Assembly: GCF_001665785.1 (NCBI RefSeq)
Contig: NZ_LZSO01000028.1
Coordinates: 1 to 64,000, forward strand
Length of the DNA stretch: 64,000 nt
From: Mycolicibacterium peregrinum
GTDB lineage: Bacteria > Actinomycetota > Actinomycetes > Mycobacteriales > Mycobacteriaceae
Direction of reading: 5' to 3'
Part shown: in pieces, positions 46,466 through 57,400 of the stretch
Layout: every line of letters starts with the position of its first letter
Numbering within the stretch: position 1 is the first letter of the stretch
Made by a program: the position numbers and the translations under genes
Notes under the pieces: generated by a model
The model's input: the letters and a program-made list of their open reading frames with translations, nothing else
Told to the model about the DNA's origin: nothing
Databases searched by the model: none

Positions 46466-47995
46466 GTGTCCCTGCTGCTCATCGTCGTCCTGGCTGCCAT
46501 CGCCGCGATCCTCATCCTGGTGGTGCTGCCGATGGTCTACGTCAAGAACTACATCAAGGTGCCACCCAACGAGGTGGCCGTGTTCACCGGACGCGGCACA
46601 CCCAAGGTGGTCCGCGGCGGGGCCCGGTTCCGGATGCCCGGCATCGAGCGGGTGGACATCATGAGCCTGGAACCGTTCAACGTCAGCATCAACCTGCAGA
46701 ACGCGCTGTCCAACAACGGTGTGCCGGTCAACGTCGAAGCCGTGGGGCTGGTGCGCATCGGCTCGGCCGACGAGGCCGTGCAGACCGCGGTGCAGCGCTT
46801 CCTGACCTCAGACCTCAACGAGCTGCAGCGCCAGATCAACGAGATCCTGGCCGGCAGCCTGCGCGGCATCACCGCGACCATGACCGTCGAGGACCTCAAC
46901 TCCAACCGCGACAGCCTGGCCCGCAGCGTGGTCGAGGAGGCCGGCGGCGACCTGGCCCGGATCGGTATGGAGGTCGACGTCCTCAAGATCGCCGGTATCT
47001 CCGACGCCAACGACTACCTGAAGTCCCTCGGCCAGCGCCGCATCGCCGAGGTCAAGCGCGACGCCACGGTCGGCACCGCCGAGGCCGAGCGCGACGCCCA
47101 GATCCAGTCGGCCAAGGCCCGCCAGGAGGGCTCCATCGCGCAGGCCGAGGCCGACACCGCGATCGCCACGGCCAACCAGAAGCGCGATGTCGAGCTGGCC
47201 CGGCTGCGCGCGCAGACCGAGGCCGAGAACGCTCAGGCCGACCAGGCCGGACCGCTCGCCAATGCCCGCGCCCAGAAGGACGTCGGCATCGCCACCGAGC
47301 AGGCCGAGGCGGCCCGGGTGCAGGCCCGCATCGAGGTGGAGCAGCGTCGTGCCGAGCAGGCGCAGGCCGCGCTGCAGGCCGATGTGATCGCGCCTGCCGA
47401 GGCTCAGCGGCAGGCCGATATCGCCAAAGCCGAAGGGCAGCGCCAGTCCACGATCCTTGCCGCCGAGGCCGCAGCCGAAGCCGAGCGGCGCAAGGGTCAG
47501 GCCGAAGCCGACGCCCGCAAGTCGGCCGCTGACGCGCTGCGTGTGGAACGCCAGGCCGAAGCCGACAGCCTCCAGGCCAAGCTGGTCGCCGAAGCCGCCG
47601 GTAAGAAGGAACTTGCCGACGCGCTGCGCGTCGAACAGCAGGCCGAGGCCGCCGGTATCGAAGCCAAACTGTTGGCCGAGGCCAACGGTAAGAAGGAGAT
47701 CGCCGCCGCGCTCAACGGTTACACGGCCGAGGCCGCGCGCCTGCTGATGCTTCCCGACGTGCTCGCCTCGGTGGTCAAGGCGACCGAAGCGGCCGCCGCA
47801 CCGCTTGCCGAGATCGACCGGCTGTCCATCATCGGCGGGTCGCGCGACACCCAGGACGCCGTCGGCGGCCTCCTCGGCATCAGCCCGCTCGCGGTGGCCA
47901 ACATCCTGGAATCGCTGAAGGCGTCGGGCATCGATGTGGCGTCCATGCTCCAGGGGTCCAACGCCGCCAATGGGGACAGCGCACACCCGAGCTGA
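46466..47995 (+). CDS. Flotillin-like SPFH-domain protein
   Basis: 509 aa from a GTG with GAGAAAGG upstream. A single N-terminal membrane segment (residues 2-25) is followed by an SPFH/band-7 domain (about 25-190, YIKVPPNEVAVFTGRGTPKV) and a long Ala/Glu/Gln-rich coiled coil (about 195-440) with repeated EAERKGQAEAD/ADALRVEQQAEA-like units. Such proteins oligomerise in membranes and organise lipid domains and protein complexes. It is followed by the redox two-component pair after only 36 bp. Confidence 0.9.
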   Translation: MSLLLIVVLAAIAAILILVVLPMVYVKNYIKVPPNEVAVFTGRGTPKVVRGGARFRMPGIERVDIMSLEPFNVSINLQNALSNNGVPVNVEAVGLVRIGSADEAVQTAVQRFLTSDLNELQRQINEILAGSLRGITATMTVEDLNSNRDSLARSVVEEAGGDLARIGMEVDVLKIAGISDANDYLKSLGQRRIAEVKRDATVGTAEAERDAQIQSAKARQEGSIAQAEADTAIATANQKRDVELARLRAQTEAENAQADQAGPLANARAQKDVGIATEQAEAARVQARIEVEQRRAEQAQAALQADVIAPAEAQRQADIAKAEGQRQSTILAAEAAAEAERRKGQAEADARKSAADALRVERQAEADSLQAKLVAEAAGKKELADALRVEQQAEAAGIEAKLLAEANGKKEIAAALNGYTAEAARLLMLPDVLASVVKATEAAAAPLAEIDRLSIIGGSRDTQDAVGGLLGISPLAVANILESLKASGIDVASMLQGSNAANGDSAHPS

Positions 47996-48031
47996 GAAAA
48001 CTGCTGGCGGCGGGGCGCATAATTAGCAGCG

Positions 48032-49723
48032 ATGACCGGCCCCGCCTCCCAGCCCCGTAAACCCGTAATCCTGACCGTCGACGACGATCCCGCGGTGTCT
48101 CGTGCAGTTGCCCGTGACCTACGCCGTCACTACGGCGAGCGGTACCGGATCGTGCGCGCCGAATCCGGCCCGGACGCCCTGGAGACCCTCAACGAACTGA
48201 AGCTGCGCGGCGACACCGTCGCGGTGTTCGTCGCCGACTACCGGATGCCGCAGATGAGCGGCATCGAGTTCCTCGAATCCGCGATGGACCTCTACCCGAT
48301 GGCCCGCCGTGTGCTGTTGACGGCATACGCCGACACGACCGCCGCGATCGACGCCATCAACGTCGTCGACCTCGACCACTACCTGCTCAAGCCGTGGGAT
48401 CCACCCGAGGAGAAGCTGTACCCGGTGATCGACGGCCTGCTGGAGCAGTGGCACACCGTCGGCGACCGGGCCATTCCGCACACCAAGGTGATCGGCCACC
48501 AGTGGAGCTCACGGTCCTGGGAAGTGCGCCAGTTCCTGGCCCGCAATCAACACACCTTCCGTGCGTTCACCACCGATGAGCCCATGGGCCGCCAGCTCCT
48601 GGAGGCCGCGGGGCTCGACGGCCTGCAACTTCCCGTGGTGATCACCGAGGGCGGCGAGACGTTGGTCGAACCCAGTAACGGTGAGCTCGCCGACATGCTC
48701 GGTCTGTCGACCACCCCGTCGCTGACCATGTACGACCTCGCGGTGATCGGCGGTGGCCCGGCGGGCCTGGCCGCCGCGGTGTACGGCGCCTCCGAGGGCC
48801 TGCGGACGGTGCTGATCGAGGGCACCACCACCGGTGGGCAGGCCGGCCGCAGCTCGCGGATCGAGAACTATCTGGGCTTCCCGACCGGGGTGTCGGGAGC
48901 CGAACTGGCCACCTCGGCCCGCAGACAGGCCGAGCGCTTCGGCGCCGAGGTGATCACCACCCGCGAAGCCGTCGCCCTCGACATCGCGGGCGCGGCCCGC
49001 ACCATCACCTTCGCCGACGGAGAGACCATCGGCGCCCGCGCGGTCATCCTGGCCACCGGCGTCGAGTACCGCCAGCTCCCGGTGCCGGGCTGTTGGACCG
49101 ATCCTGACAACCCGAACAACTACGTCGGCCGCGGGGTCTACTACGGGGCCTCGGTGTCCGACGCCTCGGAGTGCAAGGGAGAGGACGTCTACATCGTCGG
49201 CGGCGCCAACTCCGCCGGGCAGGCCGCGATGTTCATGTCACGCGAGGCCAAGTCGGTCACGCTGCTGGTGCGCGGACCGTCGCTGGAGGCGTCGATGTCG
49301 TTCTACCTGATCCAGCAGATCGAGCAGACGTCGAACATCCACGTGCGCACCTGTACCGAGGTGGTCGGTGCCATCGGTGAGGATGATCATCTGGTGGGGC
49401 TCGAGCTGGTGGACAGGCAGACCGGCGAGCACCAGGAGGTGCCTGCGACGCGCCTGTGCTGCTTCATCGGCGCGACCCCGCGCACCGAGTGGCTCGACGG
49501 CGTGGTGGCCCGCGACGACCACGGGTTCATCCTGGCCGGTCCAGACCTGCGCGACGTGTGCGGCTGGGGCCTGGAACGTCCGCCACATCACCTGGAAACA
49601 AGTGTGCCCGGTGTGTTTGTTGCAGGAGACGTGCGTGCCGAGTCCGCCAAGCGGGTGGCTGCCGCCGTCGGCGAAGGGTCGATGGCGGTCATGCTGGTGC
49701 ACCGCTACCTGGCAGAAGCGTGA
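48032..49723 (+). CDS. Response regulator fused to glutaredoxin-like and thioredoxin-reductase-like flavoprotein domains
   Basis: 563 aa. Residues 10-125 are an intact receiver domain (acidic pocket VDDDP, phospho-acceptor Asp69, Thr97, Lys120). Residues about 150-230 are a thioredoxin-fold segment with HQWSSRSW where a CxxC would be expected. From residue 235 the protein is a thioredoxin-reductase-like FAD/NADPH enzyme (IGGGPAGLAAAVYGA, VYIVGGANSAGQAAM, VFVAGDVR near the end). The redox CxxC of thioredoxin reductase is replaced by GASV (372-375), so it is unlikely to reduce thioredoxin directly. There is no DNA-binding domain. It precedes its likely histidine kinase by 39 bp. Confidence 0.9.
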   Translation: MTGPASQPRKPVILTVDDDPAVSRAVARDLRRHYGERYRIVRAESGPDALETLNELKLRGDTVAVFVADYRMPQMSGIEFLESAMDLYPMARRVLLTAYADTTAAIDAINVVDLDHYLLKPWDPPEEKLYPVIDGLLEQWHTVGDRAIPHTKVIGHQWSSRSWEVRQFLARNQHTFRAFTTDEPMGRQLLEAAGLDGLQLPVVITEGGETLVEPSNGELADMLGLSTTPSLTMYDLAVIGGGPAGLAAAVYGASEGLRTVLIEGTTTGGQAGRSSRIENYLGFPTGVSGAELATSARRQAERFGAEVITTREAVALDIAGAARTITFADGETIGARAVILATGVEYRQLPVPGCWTDPDNPNNYVGRGVYYGASVSDASECKGEDVYIVGGANSAGQAAMFMSREAKSVTLLVRGPSLEASMSFYLIQQIEQTSNIHVRTCTEVVGAIGEDDHLVGLELVDRQTGEHQEVPATRLCCFIGATPRTEWLDGVVARDDHGFILAGPDLRDVCGWGLERPPHHLETSVPGVFVAGDVRAESAKRVAAAVGEGSMAVMLVHRYLAEA

Positions 49724-49762
49724 TGGCCGGCACCGTCGGCGAGGCTGAGAGGAACTGAAACG

Positions 49763-51241
49763 ATGGGCGAGACCTGCCTGCCCTCAGAACTGCGGACCCT
49801 GTTCCTGTTCGAGGCGTTGACCGACGAACAGCTGCAGACGCTGTGCGACAACGGGCACATCGCGGTGTTCGAGCCCGGCCCCATCATCACCGAGGGCGAT
49901 CCCGCGACGTGTTTCTACGTGCTGATCGACGGTGAGTTGGTGATGTCCAAGCGCTCGGCCGGCGCGGACATCGAGACCAGCCGGACGTCGCAGCGCGGGG
50001 TGTACTGCGGCGCGTGGTCGGCGTACATCCCCGGTGAGGAACAGATTTACCAGGCGTCGGTACGGGTGACCCGGCCGTCGCGGTTCTTCGTGCTCGACGC
50101 CGGTGCGTTCGCCAAGTTCATGCGGGACGAGTTCCCGATGGCGGTACACCTGCTCGAAGGCCACATGGTCGGCGGGCGCCGCCAACGGCAGATCATCGGC
50201 CAACGCGAGAAGCTGCTGGCATTGGGCACCATCACCGCGGGCCTGACCCATCAGCTCAACAACCCTGCGGCGGCCACCGCCCGCGCGGTCGCGGACCTGC
50301 GCGAGGGCGTCGGCAAGATGCGCCACAAGCTGGCCATGCTGGCCGACGGCAAGTTCACCCCCGAGGCGCTGGGGGTACTGGTGACCATCCAGGACGAGGT
50401 CGCCGAGCAGGTGGCCAAGAGCAAGGGGCTGGAGCTCACCGCGCTGGAAACCTCGGACCGCGAGGACGCGATCGGCGACTGGCTCGAAGACCACGGCATC
50501 GCCAGCGCGTGGGACTACGCCCCGACCTTCGTCGAAGCGGGTCTCGACATCGACTGGCTGGAACGCGTCGAAGGAACGATCAGCGGTGTCGACTGCTCTG
50601 CGACGCTGCCGGGAGCACTCGGCTGGCTGAAGTACACCATCGACACCGAGCTGCGGATGAACGAGATCGCCGAGGCCAGCAAGCGGATCTCGGCGTTGCT
50701 GGCCGGCGCCAAGCAGTACTCACAGATGGACCGCGGCTCCTACCAGAGTGCCGATGTCCACGAGGGGCTGCGCAGCACGCTGATGATGTTCGGCGACAAG
50801 GTCGGCAAGGACAAGCCGGTCAGCCTGTGCAAGGAACTGGACAAATCGCTGCCCGAATTGCATTGCTATCCAGGCGATCTCAACCAGGTGTGGACCAACA
50901 TCATCGACAACGCCATCCAGGCGATGGGCGGCCACGGCACCCTGACGCTGCGCACCAGCCGCGAGACCGACGACATGATCCGGGTGGAGATCTGCGACGA
51001 CGGACCCGGCATCTCCGGGGACGACATCGAGCGCATCTTCACGCCGTTCTTCACCACCAAACCGTTCGGCGAGGGCACTGGGCTCGGCCTGGACCTGGCC
51101 TGGCGGATCGTCGTGGAGAAGCACGGCGGCGACCTACGGGTGCAATCGCGACCGGGCGATACGCGGTTCATCGTGCTGCTGCCGTTGGTCGCGCCCGCAC
51201 CGGAGTCCCTGCTGGCGGCGGAACCGTCTGAATCGTCCTGA
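49763..51241 (+). CDS. Histidine kinase with N-terminal cyclic-nucleotide-binding domain
   Basis: 492 aa, soluble. Residues about 12-135 are a CRP/cNMP-type sensor domain. The kinase H-box is AGLTHQLNNPAAA (His163), followed by a dimerisation region, N-box NQVWTNIIDNAIQAM, G1 CDDGPGI, F-box FTPFFTTKP and G2 GTGLGL. With no membrane segment it should sense a cytosolic ligand. It is the likely phosphodonor for the fused receiver/TrxR-like protein just upstream; the two probably form one operon with the flotillin genes. Confidence 0.9.
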   Translation: MGETCLPSELRTLFLFEALTDEQLQTLCDNGHIAVFEPGPIITEGDPATCFYVLIDGELVMSKRSAGADIETSRTSQRGVYCGAWSAYIPGEEQIYQASVRVTRPSRFFVLDAGAFAKFMRDEFPMAVHLLEGHMVGGRRQRQIIGQREKLLALGTITAGLTHQLNNPAAATARAVADLREGVGKMRHKLAMLADGKFTPEALGVLVTIQDEVAEQVAKSKGLELTALETSDREDAIGDWLEDHGIASAWDYAPTFVEAGLDIDWLERVEGTISGVDCSATLPGALGWLKYTIDTELRMNEIAEASKRISALLAGAKQYSQMDRGSYQSADVHEGLRSTLMMFGDKVGKDKPVSLCKELDKSLPELHCYPGDLNQVWTNIIDNAIQAMGGHGTLTLRTSRETDDMIRVEICDDGPGISGDDIERIFTPFFTTKPFGEGTGLGLDLAWRIVVEKHGGDLRVQSRPGDTRFIVLLPLVAPAPESLLAAEPSESS

Positions 51242-51284
51242 GTTTTTCGGAATAGCCATCACGTGAGGGCGGGTTGAGGCAACC

Positions 51285-52145
51285 ATGACAGACATCACCG
51301 GCTCCAAGCCCGACCTCGGCACATTCGGGGCGTTCGGCCACTACGAACAGTTTCGGCAACTGTCGCCGCAGCAGTTGCGCGACATCGAGGAGCTGGGCTA
51401 CGGCGCGATCTGGGCCGGCGGATCGCCGCCTGCCGAGCTCGAGTGGATCGACCCGATCCTGGCCGCCACCAACACTTTGCAGCTGGCCACCGGCATCGTG
51501 AACATCTGGTCAGCCGACGCCGAGGCAGTGGCAGGATCTTTCCACCGCATCGAGGCGGCCTATCCGGGCAGGTTCCTGCTGGGCATCGGCGTCGGGCACC
51601 GTGAGGCGATCGGCGAATACCGCAAACCGCTCGACGCGCTCACCGATTATCTCGACAAGCTCGATGAGTACGGCGTGCCGCAGCACCGCCGCGTGGTCGC
51701 CGCGCTCGGCCCCAAGGTGCTGCAACTGTCGGCGGACCGTTCGGCCGGTGCGCACCCGTACCTGACCACACCGGAACACACCGCGACGGCCCGCGAGTTG
51801 ATCGGGCCCGCAGCGTTTCTGGCCCCCGAGCACAAGGTGGTGCTGACCACCGATCAGGACAAGGCACGCGCTGTCGGCCGTAAGGCGCTCGACGTCTACC
51901 TCGGTCTGTCCAACTACCTCAACAACTTCAAGCGGCTCGGGTTCACCGACGAGGATCTGGCCAAGCCGGGCAGTGACCGGTTCATCGATGCGGTCGTCGC
52001 GCATGGCACGGTGGAGGACGTGGCGGCCCGGCTGCGGCAGCACCGCGATGCGGGCGCCGACCATGTACCTGTGCAAGTGTTGACCTCACCCGACAAACTG
52101 GTACCGGCACTGGCCGAACTCGCCGGACCGCTCGGGCTGGCCTAG
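51285..52145 (+). CDS. F420-dependent LLM-class oxidoreductase, Rv3463-like
   Basis: 286 aa, a luciferase-like (TIM-barrel) flavin/F420 oxidoreductase with GYGAIWAGGSPPAE, LQLATGIVNIW and RFLLGIGVGHREAIGEY. These mycobacterial enzymes use coenzyme F420; the substrate is not known. Closest in place and sequence to Rv3463. It is followed by a second copy 27 bp later, evidently a tandem duplication. Confidence 0.88.
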   Translation: MTDITGSKPDLGTFGAFGHYEQFRQLSPQQLRDIEELGYGAIWAGGSPPAELEWIDPILAATNTLQLATGIVNIWSADAEAVAGSFHRIEAAYPGRFLLGIGVGHREAIGEYRKPLDALTDYLDKLDEYGVPQHRRVVAALGPKVLQLSADRSAGAHPYLTTPEHTATARELIGPAAFLAPEHKVVLTTDQDKARAVGRKALDVYLGLSNYLNNFKRLGFTDEDLAKPGSDRFIDAVVAHGTVEDVAARLRQHRDAGADHVPVQVLTSPDKLVPALAELAGPLGLA

Positions 52146-52172
52146 ATGACGCGACAAGATGGAGACGCTCAG

Positions 52173-53024
52173 ATGACCGAATCGCTCTCGCTCAAACCGG
52201 ATCTGGGCCGCTACGGCGTGTGGACGTTCGGGGCGGTGCAGCCCGAGCAGGCCGTCGAGATCGAGAAGCTCGGGTACGGCGCGCTGTGGGTCGGCGGTTC
52301 ACCGGCCGCCGATCTGTCATTCGCCGAACCGATCCTGGAACGCACGCAGACGCTGCAATTGGCCACCGGCATCGTCAACATCTGGACGGCCGACGCCGCG
52401 GCGGTCGCCGAATCGTTCCACCGCATCGAGGCCGCGTATCCGGGCCGGTTCGTGCTCGGGGTCGGGGTGGGGCATCCCGAACACACCGGCGAGTACCGCA
52501 AGCCATATGAAGCGCTGGTCGAATACCTCGACGTGCTGGACGCGGCGAAGGTGCCGACCAGCCGGCTGGTGATCGCCGCACTGGGCGACAAGGTGCTCAA
52601 GCTCTCGGCGCAGCGCAGCGCAGGCGCGCACCCGTACCTGACGACACCTGAGCACACCGCGCATGCCCGTGATGTGCTGGGTGAGTCGGTGTTCCTGGCG
52701 CCTGAGCACAAAGTGGTGCTGAGCACGGACGGCGCGGCGGCCCGCGCGATCGGGCGCGACACGGTCGAGTTCTATCTGAATCTGAGCAATTACCTGAACA
52801 ACTGGCGCCGGCTCGGCTTCACCGAGGATGACATCGCCAAGCCCGGCAGCGACAAGCTGATCGACGCCGTCGTCGCGCATGGCACAGCCGATGCCATCTC
52901 CGCGCGTTTGCAGCAACACATCGCCAACGGCGCCGACCATGTCGCGATCCAGGTGCTCGGCGGCCCGGACAAGCTGATCCCAACGCTGACCGAGTTGGCC
53001 GGACCGCTGGGTCTCAAAAGCTGA
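52173..53024 (+). CDS. F420-dependent LLM-class oxidoreductase, second copy
   Basis: 283 aa, closely similar to the preceding gene (GYGALWVGGSPAADL, LQLATGIVNIWTADA, VLGVGVGHPEHTGEYRKPYEAL). The start MTESLSLK was chosen with GGAG upstream; an earlier ATG directly after the preceding stop is possible. Substrate unknown. Confidence 0.85.
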   Translation: MTESLSLKPDLGRYGVWTFGAVQPEQAVEIEKLGYGALWVGGSPAADLSFAEPILERTQTLQLATGIVNIWTADAAAVAESFHRIEAAYPGRFVLGVGVGHPEHTGEYRKPYEALVEYLDVLDAAKVPTSRLVIAALGDKVLKLSAQRSAGAHPYLTTPEHTAHARDVLGESVFLAPEHKVVLSTDGAAARAIGRDTVEFYLNLSNYLNNWRRLGFTEDDIAKPGSDKLIDAVVAHGTADAISARLQQHIANGADHVAIQVLGGPDKLIPTLTELAGPLGLKS

Positions 53025-53046
53025 GGGGTTTGCCCGTTAGGGTTGA

Positions 53047-54644
<1,598 letters not shown>

Positions 54645-54662
54645 CGTTCGGCGGCCGAAGGT

Positions 54663-55781
54663 CTAGTGACCTTCCAACACCAAAGCCGAGTGCAGCAGCT
54701 TGTGGTCGAGGGCGTGCGCGGTCAGTCCACGGCGGCCGGTCATGGTGTCGGCGGCCACCAGCGCGTTGACGATCGCCTCTTCGGTGGCCTCGATGGCGAG
54801 GTCGAACAGCCGGGTCATCAGCTGCGGCGCGACCATGCGGACCGCAATTTCGGGCCGGTTGGCGTCGGGGTTCTCGTCCCACCCGTACGGCGGAATTCCC
54901 CGGTTCCCGGTGGAGAAGGCCAGCATCATGTCGCCGCTGTACTGCTCGCCTGATCCGCCCACCCGGCCGACGGCCAGTGCGGAGCGTTGCGCGAGCCGTG
55001 TGCACTGGTGTGGCAACAGCGGCGCATCGGTGGCGACGACGACGATGATCGAGCCGGACCCTGCCGGGTAGGGAATCGGCAGGTCGGGAGTCGGCACCAG
55101 CTCGGGTCCGACCATCTCTCCGACAGGCACGCCGTTGACCCGAAGACGTTCCCGCCGGCCATGATTCGCCTGGACCAGCACACCGACGGTGTACTGCCCG
55201 GCCACGGTGTCGGTGACCCGGGACGCGGTGCCGATGCCGCCTTTGAAACCGTGGCAGATCATGCCGGTCCCGCCGCCGACATTGCCTTCACTCACCGGTC
55301 CGTTCGTGGCCTCGGCGAGGGCGGCGAACACGTGCTCGGCCTCGACGTGGTGGCCGTTGCAGTCGTTGAGCAGCCCGTCGTAGGTCTCCCCCACCACCGG
55401 CAACGACCAGTACAACCCGTCGCCGCGGGCCTCCACCTGGGCCTTGACGAGTGCGTCGCGGACGACACCGACGCTGTGCGTGTTGGTCAGTCCGATGGGC
55501 GAGGTGAGCTCGCCGGATTCCCGGATCCATTCCAGGCCGGTGAGCTCTCCACTGCCGTTGAGCCGGTGGGCGCCGGCGAAGACGGGTTCAGTGAAGATCT
55601 CCGGGTGCGGCACCACGACGGTGACGCCGGTGTTGACGGGATTGGGTCCGGGCCGCTGGACGGTGGTGTGCCCGACGTGCACCCCGGGCACGTCGGTGAT
55701 GGCGTTGTTGGGGCCGGTGGGGTGTTCACCGATGACGACTCCGATGTCACGGGCGCGCGGGCGTGCGGAGCATTCAGGCAT
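54663..55781 (-). CDS. P1-family beta-aminopeptidase (DmpA/BapA-like)
   Basis: 372 aa. The family autoprocesses in front of a nucleophilic Ser; here GSGSIIVVVATDAPLLPHQ (Ser244) is the cleavage and active site. Other conserved stretches are GLTNTHSVGVVRDA, VSEGNVGGGTGM and GFKGGIGTASR. These enzymes cleave N-terminal D- or beta-amino acids. MPECSARPR has GAAGGGG upstream. Divergent from a TetR gene across 114 bp with a clear palindrome. Confidence 0.9.
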   Translation of the reverse strand: MPECSARPRARDIGVVIGEHPTGPNNAITDVPGVHVGHTTVQRPGPNPVNTGVTVVVPHPEIFTEPVFAGAHRLNGSGELTGLEWIRESGELTSPIGLTNTHSVGVVRDALVKAQVEARGDGLYWSLPVVGETYDGLLNDCNGHHVEAEHVFAALAEATNGPVSEGNVGGGTGMICHGFKGGIGTASRVTDTVAGQYTVGVLVQANHGRRERLRVNGVPVGEMVGPELVPTPDLPIPYPAGSGSIIVVVATDAPLLPHQCTRLAQRSALAVGRVGGSGEQYSGDMMLAFSTGNRGIPPYGWDENPDANRPEIAVRMVAPQLMTRLFDLAIEATEEAIVNALVAADTMTGRRGLTAHALDHKLLHSALVLEGH

Positions 55782-55813
55782 GCCGCCATCCCCTTCTGAC
55801 AAGTTGCGACGAA

Positions 55814-55838
55814 ATTCTTTTCAAGATTGGAAAATAAT
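55814..55838. promoter_or_regulatory. Candidate TetR operator between P1 peptidase and TetR-EamA genes
   Basis: An AT-rich inverted repeat, ATTcTTTTC-N7-GAAAAtAAT centred at 55826, with 8 of 9 arm positions complementary. It lies between divergent genes, 33 bp from one start and 58 bp from the other. Confidence 0.6.
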
Positions 55839-55895
55839 GGCTGCGGACGCCGCTCGATGCAACCTGATCGGCGAAAGCGGGTAAGGATGTGACCT

Positions 55896-56507
55896 GTGGG
55901 ACGGCCGAATCGACAAGCACAGCGACGCGAGGAGATTCTCGACGCCGCGATCGCACTGATCGAGCGCAACGATCTGACTACGCTGCGGATCGCCAACGTG
56001 GCATCTGAGCTCAAGCTGACCCCGAACGCCGTGCGCTACTACTTCCGCGAGATGGACCAGCTGCTGTCGGCGCTCGCGCAGCGCTCGGACAGCAAGTTCT
56101 ATGACGACCGGCTAGCGGTGGTGGAACGCACCGAGGATGCGCGGGATCAGATCGCCTACATGATGGCGGCGGGCCTGCCTTCCGGACCGGAGGACGCCGA
56201 GTGGCGGGCGATCTGGCGGGCGGTGCTGGCCGCCGGGTTCGTGCTCGACCAACGCCGCGACATCCAGCACATCTATCACCGCCAGGTGGATCTCTACGCA
56301 CAGATACTCGAAGCAGGCTCCACCGCAGGGATTTTCACGCTGTCCACGCCCGCACGCGACATTGCCATGACGCTGATGGCGATGGAGGACTATCTCGGAT
56401 ACCGGATCGTGGCGCGCGATCCGGACCTCGACCGCCCGACCGCTCTGCGGTTGATGCGCGGCTATGCCGAGCTGGCGACGGGGGCTCGGCTGCCGGTGAC
56501 TGCGTGA
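55896..56507 (+). CDS. TetR-family transcriptional regulator
   Basis: 203 aa from a GTG. The HTH is RREEILDAAIALIERNDLTT to LTPNAVRYYFREMDQL; the C-terminal domain resembles TetR regulators with a BetI-like C-terminal half (DIAMTLMAMEDYLGYRIV). Its stop overlaps the EamA gene's GTG. It likely controls the operon and the divergent peptidase. Confidence 0.85.
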   Translation: MGRPNRQAQRREEILDAAIALIERNDLTTLRIANVASELKLTPNAVRYYFREMDQLLSALAQRSDSKFYDDRLAVVERTEDARDQIAYMMAAGLPSGPEDAEWRAIWRAVLAAGFVLDQRRDIQHIYHRQVDLYAQILEAGSTAGIFTLSTPARDIAMTLMAMEDYLGYRIVARDPDLDRPTALRLMRGYAELATGARLPVTA

Positions 56508-57373
56508 CGACACGCGCCCCGGTCGGGGCTGCACTGCTGGTGGTGATCGCCGCGGTCAGCCAGGAGGTGGGCGCGGCGTTTGCGGTCGGACTCTTCGCCG
56601 CGGTCGGCACCGTGGGAGCACTATTCGCCCGCTTCGCGGTGGCCGGCGTCATCTTGTGCGCGGCAGTACGCCCGAGGGTTCGGGGCCTGACGCGACAGGC
56701 TTGGGGGGCGGCGATCGCGCTGGCCGCGACGCTCGGCGCGATGAACTACTGCTTCTACCTGGCCATCGATCGGATCCCGCTCGGCATCGCAGTGACTATC
56801 GAAGCCCTTGGCCCACTGATGCTTTCGGTGGTGACCGGCAAGAGCCGGGCCGCTTGGCTGTGGGCATTGCTGGCCTTCGCCGGCGTCGCAGCGTTGGGCC
56901 TGCCGCACGGGGACGGCGGGCACTTCGAGGCGACCGGATTCGGGTTCGCGGCCGCCGCGGGGGTGGCCTGGGCCGGCTACATCCTTGCGTCTGCACGTAC
57001 CGCCGCGGAGTTCCGTCGCGTCGACGGCCTGGCTCTTGCAACCGCCATGGGCGCACTCGTCGTCGCCCCGTTCGCAGTCGCCTCGGTCCACGTGAACACA
57101 CTGGACTGGCGCGTACTCGGCGTGGGCGCCGTAGTCGGCGTGCTGTCTTCGGTGATCCCGTACTCGCTCGAGTTGATCTCTCTGCGCCGCCTTCCACCTG
57201 CCACGTTCGCAGTGCTGACGTGCCTGTCGCCGGTCACCGCGGCGCTCGCCGGCCTGGTGGTGCTCGGTCAGCAGATCGGGCTCCTCGGCTACCTGGGCGT
57301 GGCCCTGGTGACGGTCGCCGGTATCGGCGCGGTGCGGTCGGCGCACGCGCGACCCGCCGAACCGCTCGGCTAG
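56504..57373 (+). CDS. EamA-family transporter
   Basis: 289 aa, ten hydrophobic helices in two EamA repeats (e.g. LGAMNYCFYLAIDRIPLGIAV, YSLELISLRRLPPATFAVLT). RhtA-like threonine/homoserine exporters belong to this group; substrate unknown. It overlaps the TetR stop by 4 bases (GTGA), so both form one operon, perhaps an amino-acid exporter working with the aminopeptidase. Confidence 0.85.
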   Translation: MTTRAPVGAALLVVIAAVSQEVGAAFAVGLFAAVGTVGALFARFAVAGVILCAAVRPRVRGLTRQAWGAAIALAATLGAMNYCFYLAIDRIPLGIAVTIEALGPLMLSVVTGKSRAAWLWALLAFAGVAALGLPHGDGGHFEATGFGFAAAAGVAWAGYILASARTAAEFRRVDGLALATAMGALVVAPFAVASVHVNTLDWRVLGVGAVVGVLSSVIPYSLELISLRRLPPATFAVLTCLSPVTAALAGLVVLGQQIGLLGYLGVALVTVAGIGAVRSAHARPAEPLG

Positions 57374-57400
57374 TGGCGAGCTTTTCAGCGCGGGAAAATG

